Position numbers and translations under genes: made by a program. A stretch of 64,000 bases of DNA, from NCBI GenBank assembly GCA_948144175.1, contig CANXME010002307.1, forward strand, positions 2,191,001 through 2,255,000, given 5' to 3'. The first letter of the stretch is position 1, and every line of letters starts with the position of its first letter. The notes under the pieces are model-generated. The model made no database searches. It saw only the letters and a list, made by a program, of their open reading frames with translations, and was not told the origin of the DNA. Shown here piece after piece: positions 53,968 to 64,000 of the stretch. The DNA is from Closterium sp. NIES-65 (lineage: Eukaryota; Streptophyta; Zygnematophyceae; Desmidiales; Closteriaceae).

Positions 53968-55197
53968 CCTCCTAGAGGTGTCGATGGATGCCCTAGAGAC
54001 CCTGCCCCCTCCTTTGTCAGGTTGCGCTTGTCGTCTTCGCTTGGCCGCGGCTACGTTGGTAATATGATCCCGCCTCTCTTCCCCCTTCTCGCTGACTAGC
54101 ACGATCACTCCCGAGTCTTTCACCTCCTTCACGCGCCATCGTACGGTTGTCAATCCGATGTCTAGCAGGTCCTTCTTTGCCTGCCTAAGATAGACTTCTC
54201 CTCCCTCTCGGACCTCCTTGTCCCTCTGCTTCGGTTGCCCTAGTCCCCTCTGGCGGTACCTCTGCACGTCCCTCAGTTGAGCTACGTGCAGGCTCTCCAA
54301 TGCAGCTGGCAGCAGTTCTCGCAGGTATTTTGCCCGTGCCTCTGCCACGGCCACCCACTTTTCCTCTATCCCGGTGGTGACTTTGTCACTCAGTAGTTTG
54401 GGTGCGTCAATGGGCAAGATAGGCTCTCGGCCGAGCAGCAAGTAGTAAGGTGACAGGTCTCGCAAGGCCGCCTGCTTGCTGAATTGGTATCCCGCAACCA
54501 CCCATGGTAACCTCAAATCCCAGTCCCTCTTATACTGCTCCTCATACGCTCTCAGACCCTTCTTCAGGGTCTGGACGAACCACTTCGTCAGACCATCGCT
54601 TTGTGGGTGATACCTGGATGTCTTCCGATGGGTAATCCTCGTGTTCTTGAGGAGCTGATCGAACACTCCTTGGAACTCAGTTCCTTGATCGGTTAGAACC
54701 TCTCCGCATGCGCTGAACCGCGTGAGGACCTGCTCCTCGAATGCCTCTGCTATCTTAGCCGAGTTCTTGCTCGGCAACGCTTTCACCTCCACCCATTTGA
54801 TCCTGTGTTCGATCATAATGAGTATGTACCGCTTGCCTCGCCTGCTCAGCGGCATCTCTCCCGCCAAGTCCAAGGACCATCGGAACCCCAGCCCTCGGAT
54901 CGGCAATGACTGGAACTCCCTTCTTCCGCGGTCTAACTCCGCTCGGTTTCTGCTGCACAGCTCGCACCCTTGCACCCACTCCCGCACTTGCTTCCGCATC
55001 CCCGCCCACCACCAGTTTGTGCCCACTAGCTGCTAAGTCCGGAGCTCGCCGTAGTACCCCAGCTGGCGGTGAACACGGGCGATGATGGCCTCCCGCTGGG
55101 ACGGCTCTGGCACTACCTTCCATCCGTCCTTGGTGTTCACTTGCAGCTGGTCTTGGTACCACCTGTAGTGAGCCCCTCTGGCGCGCACTCGTTCCGC
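53968..55197 (-). pseudogene. Gypsy F integrase
   Basis: Zinc-binding HHCC region (55000-55130; CELCSRNRA), interrupted by a stop at about 55035. Core: WSLDLAGEM, VLTDQGTEFQG, then SDGLTKWFVQTLKK where the catalytic Glu is replaced by Lys (54583-54585). The C-terminal part has a basic tail and a chromodomain-less region (VRWRVKEVKDSGVIVL). Loss of the third DDE residue makes it inactive. The stop lies near the E insertion point. Confidence 0.85.
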
Positions 55198-56578
55198 CTA
55201 CCCCTTCTTCCCCGTCTTCCCTTGCACCCAATCCAGCACCTCTCGATCGGCCCACACGTCTTCTGGCCCCTTCTCTCTCCCCTTCTTCGCTCCCTCCCTA
55301 TCAATCTGCCGCGCCATCGCCACTAGACAGGCCGTCTGTGACGCGGGTGCCGGGTTCCGCGACAGCCCGTCAACGTGCTGCATGCTCTTGCCGGTTCGGT
55401 GCTTAATGAAGAAATCGTACTCTTGTAACCTCATAGCCCACCTAGCGTTCCTTCCGGTGAGCGACTGATTAGTCATCAGCCATGTCAGTGGCTGGTGATC
55501 AGTAACCAAGGTAAAAGGGTGGCCCTGCAGATAGACTCTAATATGCGTAATAGCCCACACCGCTACCAATCCCTCCCCTTCATACGAGCTGTAGTTAGCC
55601 TCAGAAGGGTTACAGCTCCGACTCGCGAACGCTACCACCCGCTCCTCCCCTCGATGCTCTTGGCACAGGACAGCTCCCATCCCGGAGCTGCTCCAATCCG
55701 TGTAAAGCGTGAACGGCAGCGTGTCGAGCGCCTTCCCCTCCTCTTCTCCCCACTGCCACTGCTGCTCCTCCTTCAGCAGGCGGTTCAGGACAGCCGCGGT
55801 CTTGCTGAAGTTGGGCACGAACCGCCTGTAATATCCCAGGAACCCCAGGGCAGCTCTGAGCGTCATTCGGTTGGTGGGTGTTGGTACTCGATCGAGGACT
55901 TCCACCTTCGCCTCCTGCACTCCCAGCCGCTCGTCTCTGACCTCGAATCCGAGGTACTGCACGGTCTTGTTCCCGAATTTACACTTCTTTGGGTGGCACG
56001 TTAGGCCCGCCCCCTTGATTGCTTCCAGCGTTGCCCTGACGTCCTGCACGTGCTGCTCCTCGGAGGCGCTAAAAATGATGACGTCATCGATGTAGCAGGC
56101 CGCCGCGGGCACTCCTCGCAGTACGCTATAACACGACTAGTGCATTCCTGGTGCCAAAGGGCATGACCCTCCACTCGTACAGTCCGTCCGAGCCATGGAA
56201 TGCCGTCTTCCTGCAATCCTCGACCTTAATCGGTATCTGGTTGAACCCCTGCCGTAAGTCAAGCGTGGAGAAGACCACTGCCCCCTGCAGCTTGTCGAAG
56301 ATCTCCTCCGCGGACTGCATGGGATACCTGTCAGGCACCGTGACTTTGTTAAGCCCGCGGTAATCTCCGCACATTCTCTTCGCGGACACGTCTCCTGTGA
56401 TATCGGTCCTAGACGCCACCACGGTCGCTGCCGCGTACTCGCTTTCTGACCGTTGTATCAGCCCCGCTTCCAGCAGCTCGGCGCACTTTGCGGCACAGAT
56501 CTCCACGTCGCCCGGGCTCATCCTTCTCTTCCGATGGTACACGAGGACCTCACTGGTGAGCTGAATACGCATCTCCTA
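55198..56578 (-). pseudogene. Gypsy F reverse transcriptase and RNase H
   Basis: Starts after a TAG at 56576-56578. RT motifs: MCGDYRGLNKVTVPDRYP, STLDLRQGFNQIPI, WRVMPFGTRNA, then a frameshift with a small deletion at about 56120, then CYIDDVIIFS (YIDD retained) and LGFLGYYRRFVPNFS. A further deletion removes part of the RT-RNase H connection before FTLYTDWSSSGMGAVL (about 55715). RNase H continues with VVAFASRSCNPSEANYSSYE and TDHQPLTWL. Confidence 0.85.
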
Positions 56579-58276
56579 AACCGTACACCTCCCCAGTTCC
56601 TTCAGCGTAAAGGCGAACGTCTCCTTGTGCTGCTCCAGAACCTCCCGCAGGTCAGCCGCTACCTGTGCCCCCAACCCCGGACCTATCTCCCATGGGGTGC
56701 CTTCGTTGGCACTTCCTCCCTTCGTGCCTTCGGCCGCCCCTCCCTCTCCGATCTCGGCCGCGTCTCTCGCCTCCAGGGCCATGAAAGCACATCCTTCTCG
56801 TATACGCTCCTCTCTCCTGGCTTCGATCTGCGCCAGCTGGTGCCTCCTCCACGCAGCTTCCCTCCCCTCTCGGTAATACTCGCTCCCCTCTAGCTCTCTC
56901 TGCACCTCCTTCGTCTTCAGGTGCATGCGGATGGTCTCCAAAATCCAGGTCATGACGTTCAGGTCCATCGCCCTCCCAAGGGCCACCCTCCGCTGCGCCT
57001 CTGACACCTCGGGGTATGCCGTGGCTCCCCACCTGTGCCCCCTGTCCAGCTCTCGCTCGTTCGCACTGGGCTCCTCCCACTTCCGAGTGCGGGAGTCGTA
57101 TACCATTCCCGGGCCCGGCCCTACTCCTTCCATCACAAACCCCCTCGCATCGGCGAACGAGACCAGCGTTGGCCACGCCCTCCTTGGCTCGCCTGGCACG
57201 TTGCAAGGGTACTGGGTAGGGTGATCTTCTACGGTCATCGGCGAACGAGACCAGCGAGGGTGTGGCCTCTGCATCTGCGCCAAGGCATGCCTCAGGTAGG
57301 CCTCTGAAACTCCATTCTGCCAGTACCGGCGCGACCGATGGGCTCTAGACCCCAGCTGCGCGGCGTCAATGGGCACGCCCCTCCCCAGCTCCTCTGTTAT
57401 GTCTGCATACGCGCTGTGCACCAGCTCTCGGCGGTCGTCCGCCATGTCAGCGTTTTCCAGTATGAAGACGACTTCCCGCTCCCGCTTCTGGATCATTCTC
57501 AGCACCCGAGTCAGATCTCTGAAGGATGCCCCCCTTGGGTCCCCCATGCCTCGGCCCTCTCCCGCGCAAGAGTATCCTTGGCACTCCCATCCAGCCACGA
57601 CGAGGTCAATCGGCCCCCAAGCTTCCAGCTGCTGCTCCGTAATGTCCCTCACGTCGTGAACAGTCACCTCTTCCTCCAGCAGGATCGCCGTGATCAACAT
57701 CTGCTGGGGATACTCTTCCAGCAGCTTCAAGGCGTAGTTGCGCGCCATCTTCCTCACGACCGGGTCCTTCTCCACGTGCAGCCATCTCCCCACGAAGCAC
57801 CCCGCTTTCAGCGCCGCCGCTAGCCCAGTCCCGATGCCTCCGTAGAGCTCCAGGATGCACAGCGCGCCCTCCAGACACCAGGTACGGCATACCCTCTCTT
57901 TTAGGTCTATCGTCCGGCGCCCTCCTTCGTGCAGCTCGATCCGCCGCTGTCCCTCCTCGGCGTACTCTTGCCACGTCCAGTCATCCAACTCGTGCGTCAG
58001 ATCCGTCTCCTCCGCTCGGTACGCTGCTCGCGGTTCTTGTTTCACGAACTGTACCGGGAGGGTCCCCACTGAGCTCTCAAGATCCCAGTATTGCACTTGG
58101 AAAAGTACTTTTTCTTGCCACGTCCAAATGGTTGCCCCTACTTTATACAGAAGCTCCATCCCGACCAGGACGTCGTAGTCTTCTGACTGCGAGATCCCGC
58201 ACCTCAGGCGCAGACAGCACTCCTTCTCGGTTCCCGGCAGCAAAGTAATCTCCACGGGCAGCTTCGTGCTCAGCAT
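56579..58276 (-). CDS. C5-cytosine DNA methyltransferase domain within gypsy F pol
   Basis: A 566-codon open segment. Residues 1-80 look like the protease C-terminal part (YDVLVGMELL). Residues about 139-450 form a DNA (cytosine-5) methyltransferase: motif I ILELYGGIGTGLAA (141-154), motif II VEKDP, motif IV VVAGWECQGYS with candidate catalytic Cys232 (ECQ rather than PCQ), motif VI FILENADMAD (271-280), motif VIII AQLGSRAHRSRRYW (306-319), and motif X-like ALGRAMDLNVMTWIL (432-446). Residues about 520-566 enter the RT N-terminus (LREVLEQHKETFAFTLKEL). The methyltransferase is unbroken although the rest of the element is not. Methyltransferases captured by LTR retrotransposons have been reported in charophytes and dinoflagellates. 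The likely role is methylating element or host DNA. Listed as CDS because the frame is open; expression is doubtful. Confidence 0.85.
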
Positions 58277-58625
58277 CCACTTAGGCGCCCCCCCTTTCAG
58301 CGGTCATCAGCAGGATGCCGCGCTCCACTTGGCGCTCTGGGCGGTCCAGCTACAGCTGCTTCGCCAGCCCCTTTCCAATAAGAACGTTGTGGGCTCCAGT
58401 GTCGATGATCGCCTGAGACACCGGCAGGCCTCCCACCGTCAAGCTTCCCTTTTCAGCTATCAGCACGGAGGCTTGGCACACCAACCGCTCATTCGGGTGA
58501 CGCCTCATATCGCTACTGGTGCCGCTCTCCCTTCTTAGCGGCGCCCTCTCCCTCCGGCTCGTAGTGCTCGATTCCCGCCAAATCTCGGACCGGGAGCGTA
58601 GGTACGCCATGAACCCGCACTCCAC
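58277..58625 (-). pseudogene. Gypsy F aspartic protease fragment
   Basis: In a frame different from gag and from the downstream ORF, the sequence shows SQAIIDTGAHNVLIGKGL (about 58380-58435), a DTGA retropepsin motif. A stop at about 58350 and frameshifts on both sides separate it from its neighbours; the second half of the protease continues in the ORF starting at 58276. Confidence 0.75.
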
Positions 58626-60010
58626 ACCAACTCTTCCTCGGACAGCTCTTCCTCCGCTCTTTCCTCGATGGTTAGCATGGCCCGATTCTCGGGTTTAGCC
58701 AGCTTCTCGAGCTGGCCCTGCAGCCTCCGGATCTCTGCTTGCAATTCCTCTTTCGAGGGGTCTCCCACTCGGGCCTTCTTCTGATAGCAGTCCGCGGCAC
58801 GATGACCCTTCCTCCCGCAATGGTCGCAGATCGGAGCCGTCGGGCAGTCTCGCTTGAGATGACCCTGCTCCCCACACGAGTGACACCTCCGGGGGTCGCC
58901 TCGGTCGTGGGGGTCCTTCTCGAACTCTGGCAATGCCGCTGCAGCCCAGCCCGGCTTCGTCCGGGGGCGTTGGTCCCCGTCGTCGAGCTCCAGTAGCCGT
59001 TGGGCGTGCTCAGTACGTTTCGCTACGCCGTACACCTCCTTCAGGGTCACGTCTGTCCCTATGCCATACACGGCCGTCCTCATTACGGGCCTGAGGTCAT
59101 CGTCGAGCCCTCGTACGAACTTCTGCACCAATAGTCGCTCATCTCGCTTCTCCAGGTCTTCCGCCAGCTCTTGTAAGCGGTTATAGTAGGCCAGGAGCGA
59201 CTCCTCTTTACGTCGTCGAAAGTCCCGGAATTCCTCCAAGCGAGCATTCGTCTGCCCAACGAACTCGCGTTTTAGTAACTGAATGAACCTCGCCGTCGGA
59301 TTCTCGATGACGCCTTGGTCCAGCTCGTCTAGCACCTCCCCGCGCACCATCCGGTAAAACGTCTCATCTTCTCCCGCGAGCGTCGCCACCATCTTTCTGA
59401 AGAACTCTTACAGGTCGAAGCCGTCGCGCTCCCAGTAGTACTGCGCCGTCTCGAGCTGCATCACATAGTTCTTTAGAGTCGGCCCGACCCCTCGGATTCC
59501 AGTATACCGATCCGCCACCTCGACCTTCAGCAACGACGCGGAATTCCATCGGCGGGAGAGCGGAGGGTCAGGGTCTTCTCCTCGTACTCCCATCGCTGTC
59601 CGGCTCGGCACTAGTTCTCGGTTTCCTCGAGGGCTGAATCGCTCTTCCTTCACGTCTTGGTTCTACGGCCTAGGCGGAGAAGGGGCTCGCCCCGTCATCC
59701 CGGGCATCGTTAGCGGAAACGCACGTGATTCTCTAGCCCTCCACCGTTCGCGCGCTTCCCGCGCCCATCTCGAGTCAGGCGGGACAGTCCCCGGGTCCGA
59801 TGCAGCGGTTGTCTTCCCTCCGTCTGCCGTCCGTTCGCGCTGGTGTGGGGTGCAATAGGCGGGCGAGTCGGTCGCTCTAGGAGATAGTCCGCTCTTCTCC
59901 TCTGGTTTAATGCTACTAGCATGGGCGCGCCAACTAGGCGTCGCTTGAGACGTCTCCATGGTTTTGCGCACATAGCTATAGCCAGATCTCAGCTCTACAT
60001 TATCGTTCAT
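58535..60010 (-). pseudogene. Gypsy F gag with two CCHC zinc knuckles
   Basis: One reading frame from the ATG at 60010 to 58535, broken by TAG at 59663-59665 and TAA at 59408-59410. The capsid-like Retrotrans_gag region (about 58980-59390; RLEEFRDFRRRKEESLLAYY) is followed by two knuckles, CHSCGEQGHLKRDC and CDHCGRKGHRAADC (about 58790-58890). These bind RNA in particle assembly. Ends with a frameshift into the protease frame. Confidence 0.85.
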
Positions 60011-60023
60011 CTCCTTGCTTGTT

Positions 60024-60336
60024 TGTAGAAAAATGAGCTAGGGTTTCCTGAGTCCACACGAGTAACGCGGCTGACTGCCTGCTTGGAGTGGCTCCTCGGT
60101 AGCAAAACGACTTTTGAGTCATTAGCTAACATGTGAGGAAAGAAACAAGCAAGCAGGCCTTCCATGCCTGCGGTTTCCCTAAGTAGGACCACGCTTACCG
60201 TTGCTCTTGGTCCGTTGCACTTAGCCACAGTATTCCCGCTAGGCTCGGCGTCGCTCCTGTTTCTGGCATCGCGTATGCTTTGGCGGGTGTTCCCCGCCGC
60301 ATCCTCTCTACTGGGCTCACTCATTAATTTCCTACA
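60024..60336 (-). repeat. Right (5') LTR of gypsy F
   Basis: 313 bp; on the minus strand starts TGTAGGAAATTAATGAG and ends TTTTTCTACA. Copy at 37722-37996. It abuts sequence that leads into gypsy G's 5' end, so one of the two elements may have inserted into the other's LTR. An alternative is that 60024-60666 is one longer LTR belonging to G. Confidence 0.6.
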
Positions 60337-60849
60337 GTACAGTAAGGAAAATTCCTTTTCCTTACTTCGCGTCCCCGCTCAGCGCGTACACCACTGTAGC
60401 ACCACAGTCGGCACCGTTACCACTCGCATCCCTCGCATCGACAATCCTCCCGCCACCTTCGCACATCGCACCCCAACCTCACGGCTCAGCGGGTAACCCG
60501 CGCTCCAGGCCTCCGCTTTGACATTTCCCCAAACCTCAGTCCCAGGCCCGTCGCGCGACAACCACAGTCCATTACCGTTACCACTGTAGTTTCGCTATAT
60601 ATTCTTCGCTCGTTGTACTCTTGCTTCAATAGTGCAATTCTCGCTCACTCAATTGCACTCGTAACACTTGGTATTCAGAGCCTACGATCTCTTCTCGGAC
60701 CGTACCCACACTTTCGCTTCCCCACTATCTCAATTTTTTGGGGGGGGTAGACGTCTCTCAGCGACACATCACCGCCACTCGTAGTGCTCTCTCGTAAGCA
60801 CGCACGGCCACGACAGAGGCCCTCGCTGAGCTTGCCCGACACCCCCACC

Positions 60850-62028
60850 ATGGCCGAATTTACTCTCGCGACACTGACGCAGGAGCAACTCGACCATCTC
60901 GTGCGCCAAGTTGAAGAATCGGCGCTCGAAATTGCGACGCTCACGGCGGAACGTGACTCCGCGCGTCAGCAATCTACGGTGAATGCTCCGGCGCCACCAT
61001 ACACACCTGCAAATGCACCTGCACAATCGGAGGAGCCGATCGTCATTTCATCAGGCACACCAACACAGAACGACAGCGTGGGACAGCGCTCAGGCGCAGC
61101 CAGTGATGGCGCCGCCCAACTGATGCCGGGCATGGGGAGAAACAGGGTCGCACCAAGCCCGCGGGAGCCTCGTGAAGCCCGTCGGCATGTGGAGTTCACG
61201 GCAACAAGTGGCGATCAGGCCATCATGGCACCAATGCCACTCAAGCCGTAGCGCCCGCCCTGTTTTGACCCAAGTCAGCGTGGAGGCCCGACGATTCAGT
61301 CGTGGGTCTTCACGATGAACGTATTTTTCGACGCAAACTACGTCGAGTCGGACGCAGTGAAGATCAGATACGCCGTCTCGCTGCTCAGGGGCCCCGCCAT
61401 GGACTGGTGGCGAGTCATCGTGACGTCGCCACGCGCCTACGAGCCACCGTCGCAAGAGGAAGGGCCCACGGGTCCAGCCGTCACCTGGAGTTCATTTTGC
61501 GAAACCGCCCAGTACACCACGTGGGATGCGTGGTGCGCAAGGCTTCGGGCGCGCTTTGAGCCGATCGTGGCTTCTATTTCGGCGCGTCAGAGACTGCGTA
61601 CTTGGCGGCAGCTCGGGTCGATTCAAGACTACACGAGCGGTTTTCTCGCATTATGCGAGCAAGTTGGCTACATGCATGAGGCGGAGCAGGTGGACCGTTA
61701 CGTTGGAGGGCTGAAGCCGGACATCTCGCACGAGATCATGCTAGGCGGGCTCTCAAACTTCAACGAGATTCTCGCGCTCATCGAGAAAATCGACATTTTG
61801 CGCCGTCCGAGACCGGGGTCCTACTACGGACATCGCCCTCGGGGACCGATCGAGAATGCCACCGTACATGCCGTTGCGACGAATGCAGATGCCGCGCCGT
61901 TTAAAGGGCGCTGCTTTGCTTGCAATAGGCCGGGCCATTGCAAGAGTGAATGCCCAGAGGAGCTGAGGCGCCGTGGAGCAGAGCAGAGGAGGGAGTCTCC
62001 AAGGCAGGGAAACGCTAGCAGTCAGTAG
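60850..62028 (+). pseudogene. Gypsy G gag with one CCHC knuckle
   Basis: ATG at 60850 (MAEFTLATLTQEQLD). Predicted coiled coil near the N-terminus (about residues 1-40). A TAG at 61249-61251 interrupts the frame, which then stays open to 62028. The capsid-like part includes FFDANYVESDAVKIRYAVSL and LLRGPAMDWW; the zinc knuckle is CFACNRPGHCKSEC (about 61913). Confidence 0.85.
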
Positions 62029-62189
62029 GAATTGGGCCAACTACTGACGAGACTGCCTGCTCGCCCAACCCCACCGACCCTCACCGAGTCACAGTACCGA
62101 TTCATGCTATTGATCGGACTCGGACGAATAAGGAGGGTGCAGCGACGGATTGCCCAGTACTAATCCACGGGAAAATACAGGGAGCAACA

Positions 62190-62925
62190 GTGAAGATTTT
62201 TCTCGACGGAGGAGCAAGTCACAGTTTAGTTAATATCGCAACCGCACGAAAACTGCAACTGACACTTAGCCGTTGCTTACCTGAGATAGACGCACGCTTA
62301 GTCGATGGCAAGCCATTGGCCATACGGGAAAGGGTGGAGAGAGTCAAAGTACGCTACGGGAGAAATTTCGGATTTACAGCGCCAGTTCAGACTGACACAA
62401 CCCGAGCTCGACGAACTGAGGAAGCAGTTATATTACTTGTTAGAGAAGAAATTCATCCGACCGAGCTCGTCACCGTTTGCCGCACCAGTACTGTTCACGC
62501 CAAAAAAGACGGAGGGTTTTGCATGTGCATCGATTACCAAGTGCTCAACCGGGTAATAGTCAAGTCGCGGTACTCCATTCCCCGCGCCGACGAACTGATC
62601 GACCAACTGCGAACAGCACGGGTTTTTTTTCGAAAATAGATTTACGGGGAGGCTACCATCAGATTAGGGTCGAACCATCGGACTGCGCCAAAACAACTTT
62701 TCGGACTAGATACGGGTCATTCGAGTACACCATGATGCCCTTCGGGCTGACCAACACAACAGCAACATTTCAGATGACCATGAACGAGGCGTTTAGGCCA
62801 CTTTTAGATAAATGCGTGATAGTTTACCTCGACAACATCCTCGTCTACAGTCGCGACAAGCAGCAACACTTAGCAGATCTGGAAGCAGTATTTAAGATTT
62901 TAGATGAGCATCGGCTACTGACAAA
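62190..62925 (+). pseudogene. Gypsy G protease/RT fragment
   Basis: Protease motif FLDGGASHSLVN (DGGA for the usual DTGA), then RT pieces in three frames: LRKQLYYLLEKKFIRPS, KKDGGFCMCIDYQVLNRV, SKIDLRGGYHQIRVEP, TMMPFGLTNTTATFQ and IVYLDNILVYS. The active-site box is YLDN (AAC at 62834-62836) rather than YLDD. A T-run expansion (62621-62628) accounts for one frameshift. Cut off by copia H. Confidence 0.85.
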
Positions 62926-63046
62926 TGTCAAATTATAATGTTGTCTAGGCTTTAGTGGGGTAGCCCATATGGGGTAAACATTTCTAGGGTTGCATATTTG
63001 TATCACTTTCATTCCATAGTCATTCATTCTCGTTCTACTTTCCTCA
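62926..63046 (+). repeat. 5' LTR of element H
   Basis: 121 bp with the shared core in the form CTAGGCTTTAGTGGGGTAG. Confidence 0.85.
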
Positions 63047-63169
63047 TGGTATCGAGCAGGTTCCCGCGTGGGAACTGTGCCTAGGGCCCACCACATCGAT
63101 CTTTTTTTTTTTTCTTGCCCGAAGCGCGCTCAGCCCGAGTCGCGCTCCGGGCTCTCACCTCTTCGAGTC

Positions 63170-63840
63170 GCCCTTCTCAGCGGCCCCGCCGCCCTTCTCA
63201 GCGGCCCCGCCGCCCTTCGCTGCGGCCCCGCCGCCCCACATTGCGGCCCCGCCGCCCTTCTTCGCGGCCCTGCCGCCCTTCGCTGCAGCCGCGCCGCCCC
63301 TCGCAGCGGCCCCGCCGCCCTTCTTCGCGGCCTCGCCGCCCTTCGCTACGGCCCCGCCGCCTCACGTTGCGGCCCCGCCGCCCTTCGCTGCGGCCCCGCC
63401 GCCCGTCTCAACGGCCCCGCCGCCCTACTCAGCGGCCCCGCCGCCCTTCTACTGCGGCCCCGCCACCCTTCTCAGCGGCCCCGCCGCCCTTTACCAGCGG
63501 CCATGCCGCCCCTTCACTTCGGCCCCGCCGCCCCTTTCACCAGCGGCCCTGCCGCCCTACACCGCCCGCGCCGCCCGAGCCGCCCGAACCGCCCGAGCCG
63601 CCCGAGCCGCCCGACCTGCCCGAGCCGCCCGAGCCGCCCGAGCCGCAAGACTCTCCCGAGCCGCCCGAGCCGCCCGACCAGCCCGAGCCACCCGAGCCGC
63701 CCGAGCCGCCCGACCCGCCCGAGCCGCCTGAGCCGCCTGAGGAGCCGAGCCGCTGGTGCCGCGGAGCCGCAATTGCTGCTGAGCCGTCCGAGCAGCCGTG
63801 TTGCCGTGTTGCTGTGCTACTAAGCTGCCCGAACCGCCCT
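63170..63840 (+). repeat. Leader minisatellite of element H
   Basis: CAGCGGCCCCGCCGCCCTTC-like units (63170-63560), then a GAGCCGCCCGAGCCGCC array (63565-63740). Same two-part plan as other copia leaders. Confidence 0.8.
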
Positions 63841-63913
63841 GTCTGGTGAGAGCAGCGCTTCTATCACTGCACTGCCCCTGTCCTACAGATGGTACTACTA
63901 GTCTACTGTTGTC

Positions 63914-64000
63914 ATGGCTACCCCTAGTGTCCTCGCGTTTGACGCTGAGGGTCGAGCCATTGACTTTGAGGTCTGGGTCGACGACCTGCAGCTATTCTTA
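63914..64000 (+). CDS. Element H gag-pol, first 29 codons (partial)
   Basis: Begins MATPSVLAFDAEGRAIDFEV and then VWVDDLQLF, the conserved copia gag N-terminus of this window, open to the edge. Nothing can be said about the rest. Confidence 0.85.
   Translation, partial: MATPSVLAFDAEGRAIDFEVWVDDLQLFL

Larger units (their letters stand above)
53955..60336 (-). mobile_element. Ty3/gypsy element F with an internal DNA methyltransferase (right portion)
   Basis: Minus-strand order from right: LTR (60024-60336), gag, protease, C5-MTase, RT, RNase H, integrase, then the 3' non-coding region continuing at 38198 leftward to the other LTR-like copy (37722-37996) once element E is removed. RT before integrase identifies gypsy. 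The gag start lies only about 14 bp from the LTR, so there is almost no leader and no typical tRNA PBS could be recognised. Multiple stops, frameshifts and deletions show it is a dead copy. Confidence 0.85.
60337..62925 (+). mobile_element. Ty3/gypsy element G, 5' part, decayed
   Basis: The 5' LTR appears to end at GTAACA (60666), followed by TTGGTATTCAGAGCC, an iMet-like PBS. Its left boundary is unclear because it abuts the F LTR. Gag (60850-62028) and a broken pol follow on the plus strand until copia H interrupts RT at 62926. The 3' part is outside the window. The gag is unrelated in sequence to that of F. Confidence 0.8.
62926..64000 (+). mobile_element. Ty1/copia element H, 5' end, runs off the right edge
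   Basis: 121-bp LTR (62926-63046, TGTCAAATT...TTCCTCA), PBS TGGTATCGAGCAGG at 63047, GC-rich leader, then the start of gag at 63914. Inserted into gypsy G RT; the left target copy would be ACAAA (62921-62925). The 3' end is outside the window, so completeness cannot be judged. Confidence 0.88.

Overview
This window comes from a GC-rich eukaryotic nuclear genome and is mostly nested retrotransposons around two intact-looking host genes. The host genes have GT-AG spliceosomal introns. One encodes a plastid-type DnaJ20-like protein and the other a GT92 glycosyltransferase. The Ty1/copia elements use initiator-Met-tRNA-type primer sites, and a Ty3/gypsy element carries a cytosine DNA methyltransferase. 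Together these suggest a streptophyte (charophyte) green alga; a Closterium-like zygnematophyte is my guess from memory of similar gag proteins and is not proven. No rRNA, functional tRNA gene, CRISPR array or prokaryotic gene was seen.

Layout. 1-1333: two minus-strand LTR elements cut by the window edge (a B-type copia inside a C-type non-autonomous element). 1705-16376: copia element A, a pseudogene, into which copia B (6152-13512) inserted. B has a complete 1954-codon gag-pol ORF and LTRs that differ at one base. 17264-26503: a dead hAT-transposase-like gene of five exons, interrupted by a 609-bp tandem TRIM-like element (17625-18233) and by the internally deleted copia J (20039-25609). 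26562-26718: a Tourist-like MITE. 27080-29007 (minus): a DnaJ-like gene in two exons whose intron holds about 700 bp of CCCT repeats. 29545-35427 (minus): a nine-exon GT92-like gene with a very long low-complexity stem. 36349-37602: a partial copia D.

37722-60336 is a minus-strand gypsy element F, split by copia E (38199-53949). E itself contains the non-autonomous C2 (38535-40140) and the minus-strand copia I (41574-48954). F encodes gag, protease, a C5-cytosine DNA methyltransferase with its motifs preserved, RT, RNase H and integrase. Apart from the methyltransferase reading frame it is broken. 60337-62925 is a second decayed gypsy (G), cut by copia H (62926 to the window end), whose gag ORF begins at 63914.

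Exact 5-bp target-site duplications for B, J, E, C2 and the TRIM, and near-exact ones for A and I, allow the insertion order to be read: hAT gene before TRIM and J; A before B; F before E, and E before C2 and I; G before H. The copia families share a short TG...CA LTR with a common core, an iMet-type PBS, a GC-rich minisatellite leader of about 0.7-1 kb, a gag with a glycine-rich tract and an atypical Cys/His motif, and a GGGGGTG polypurine tract. All exon boundaries were set by eye from splice sites and phase consistency, not by transcript evidence.
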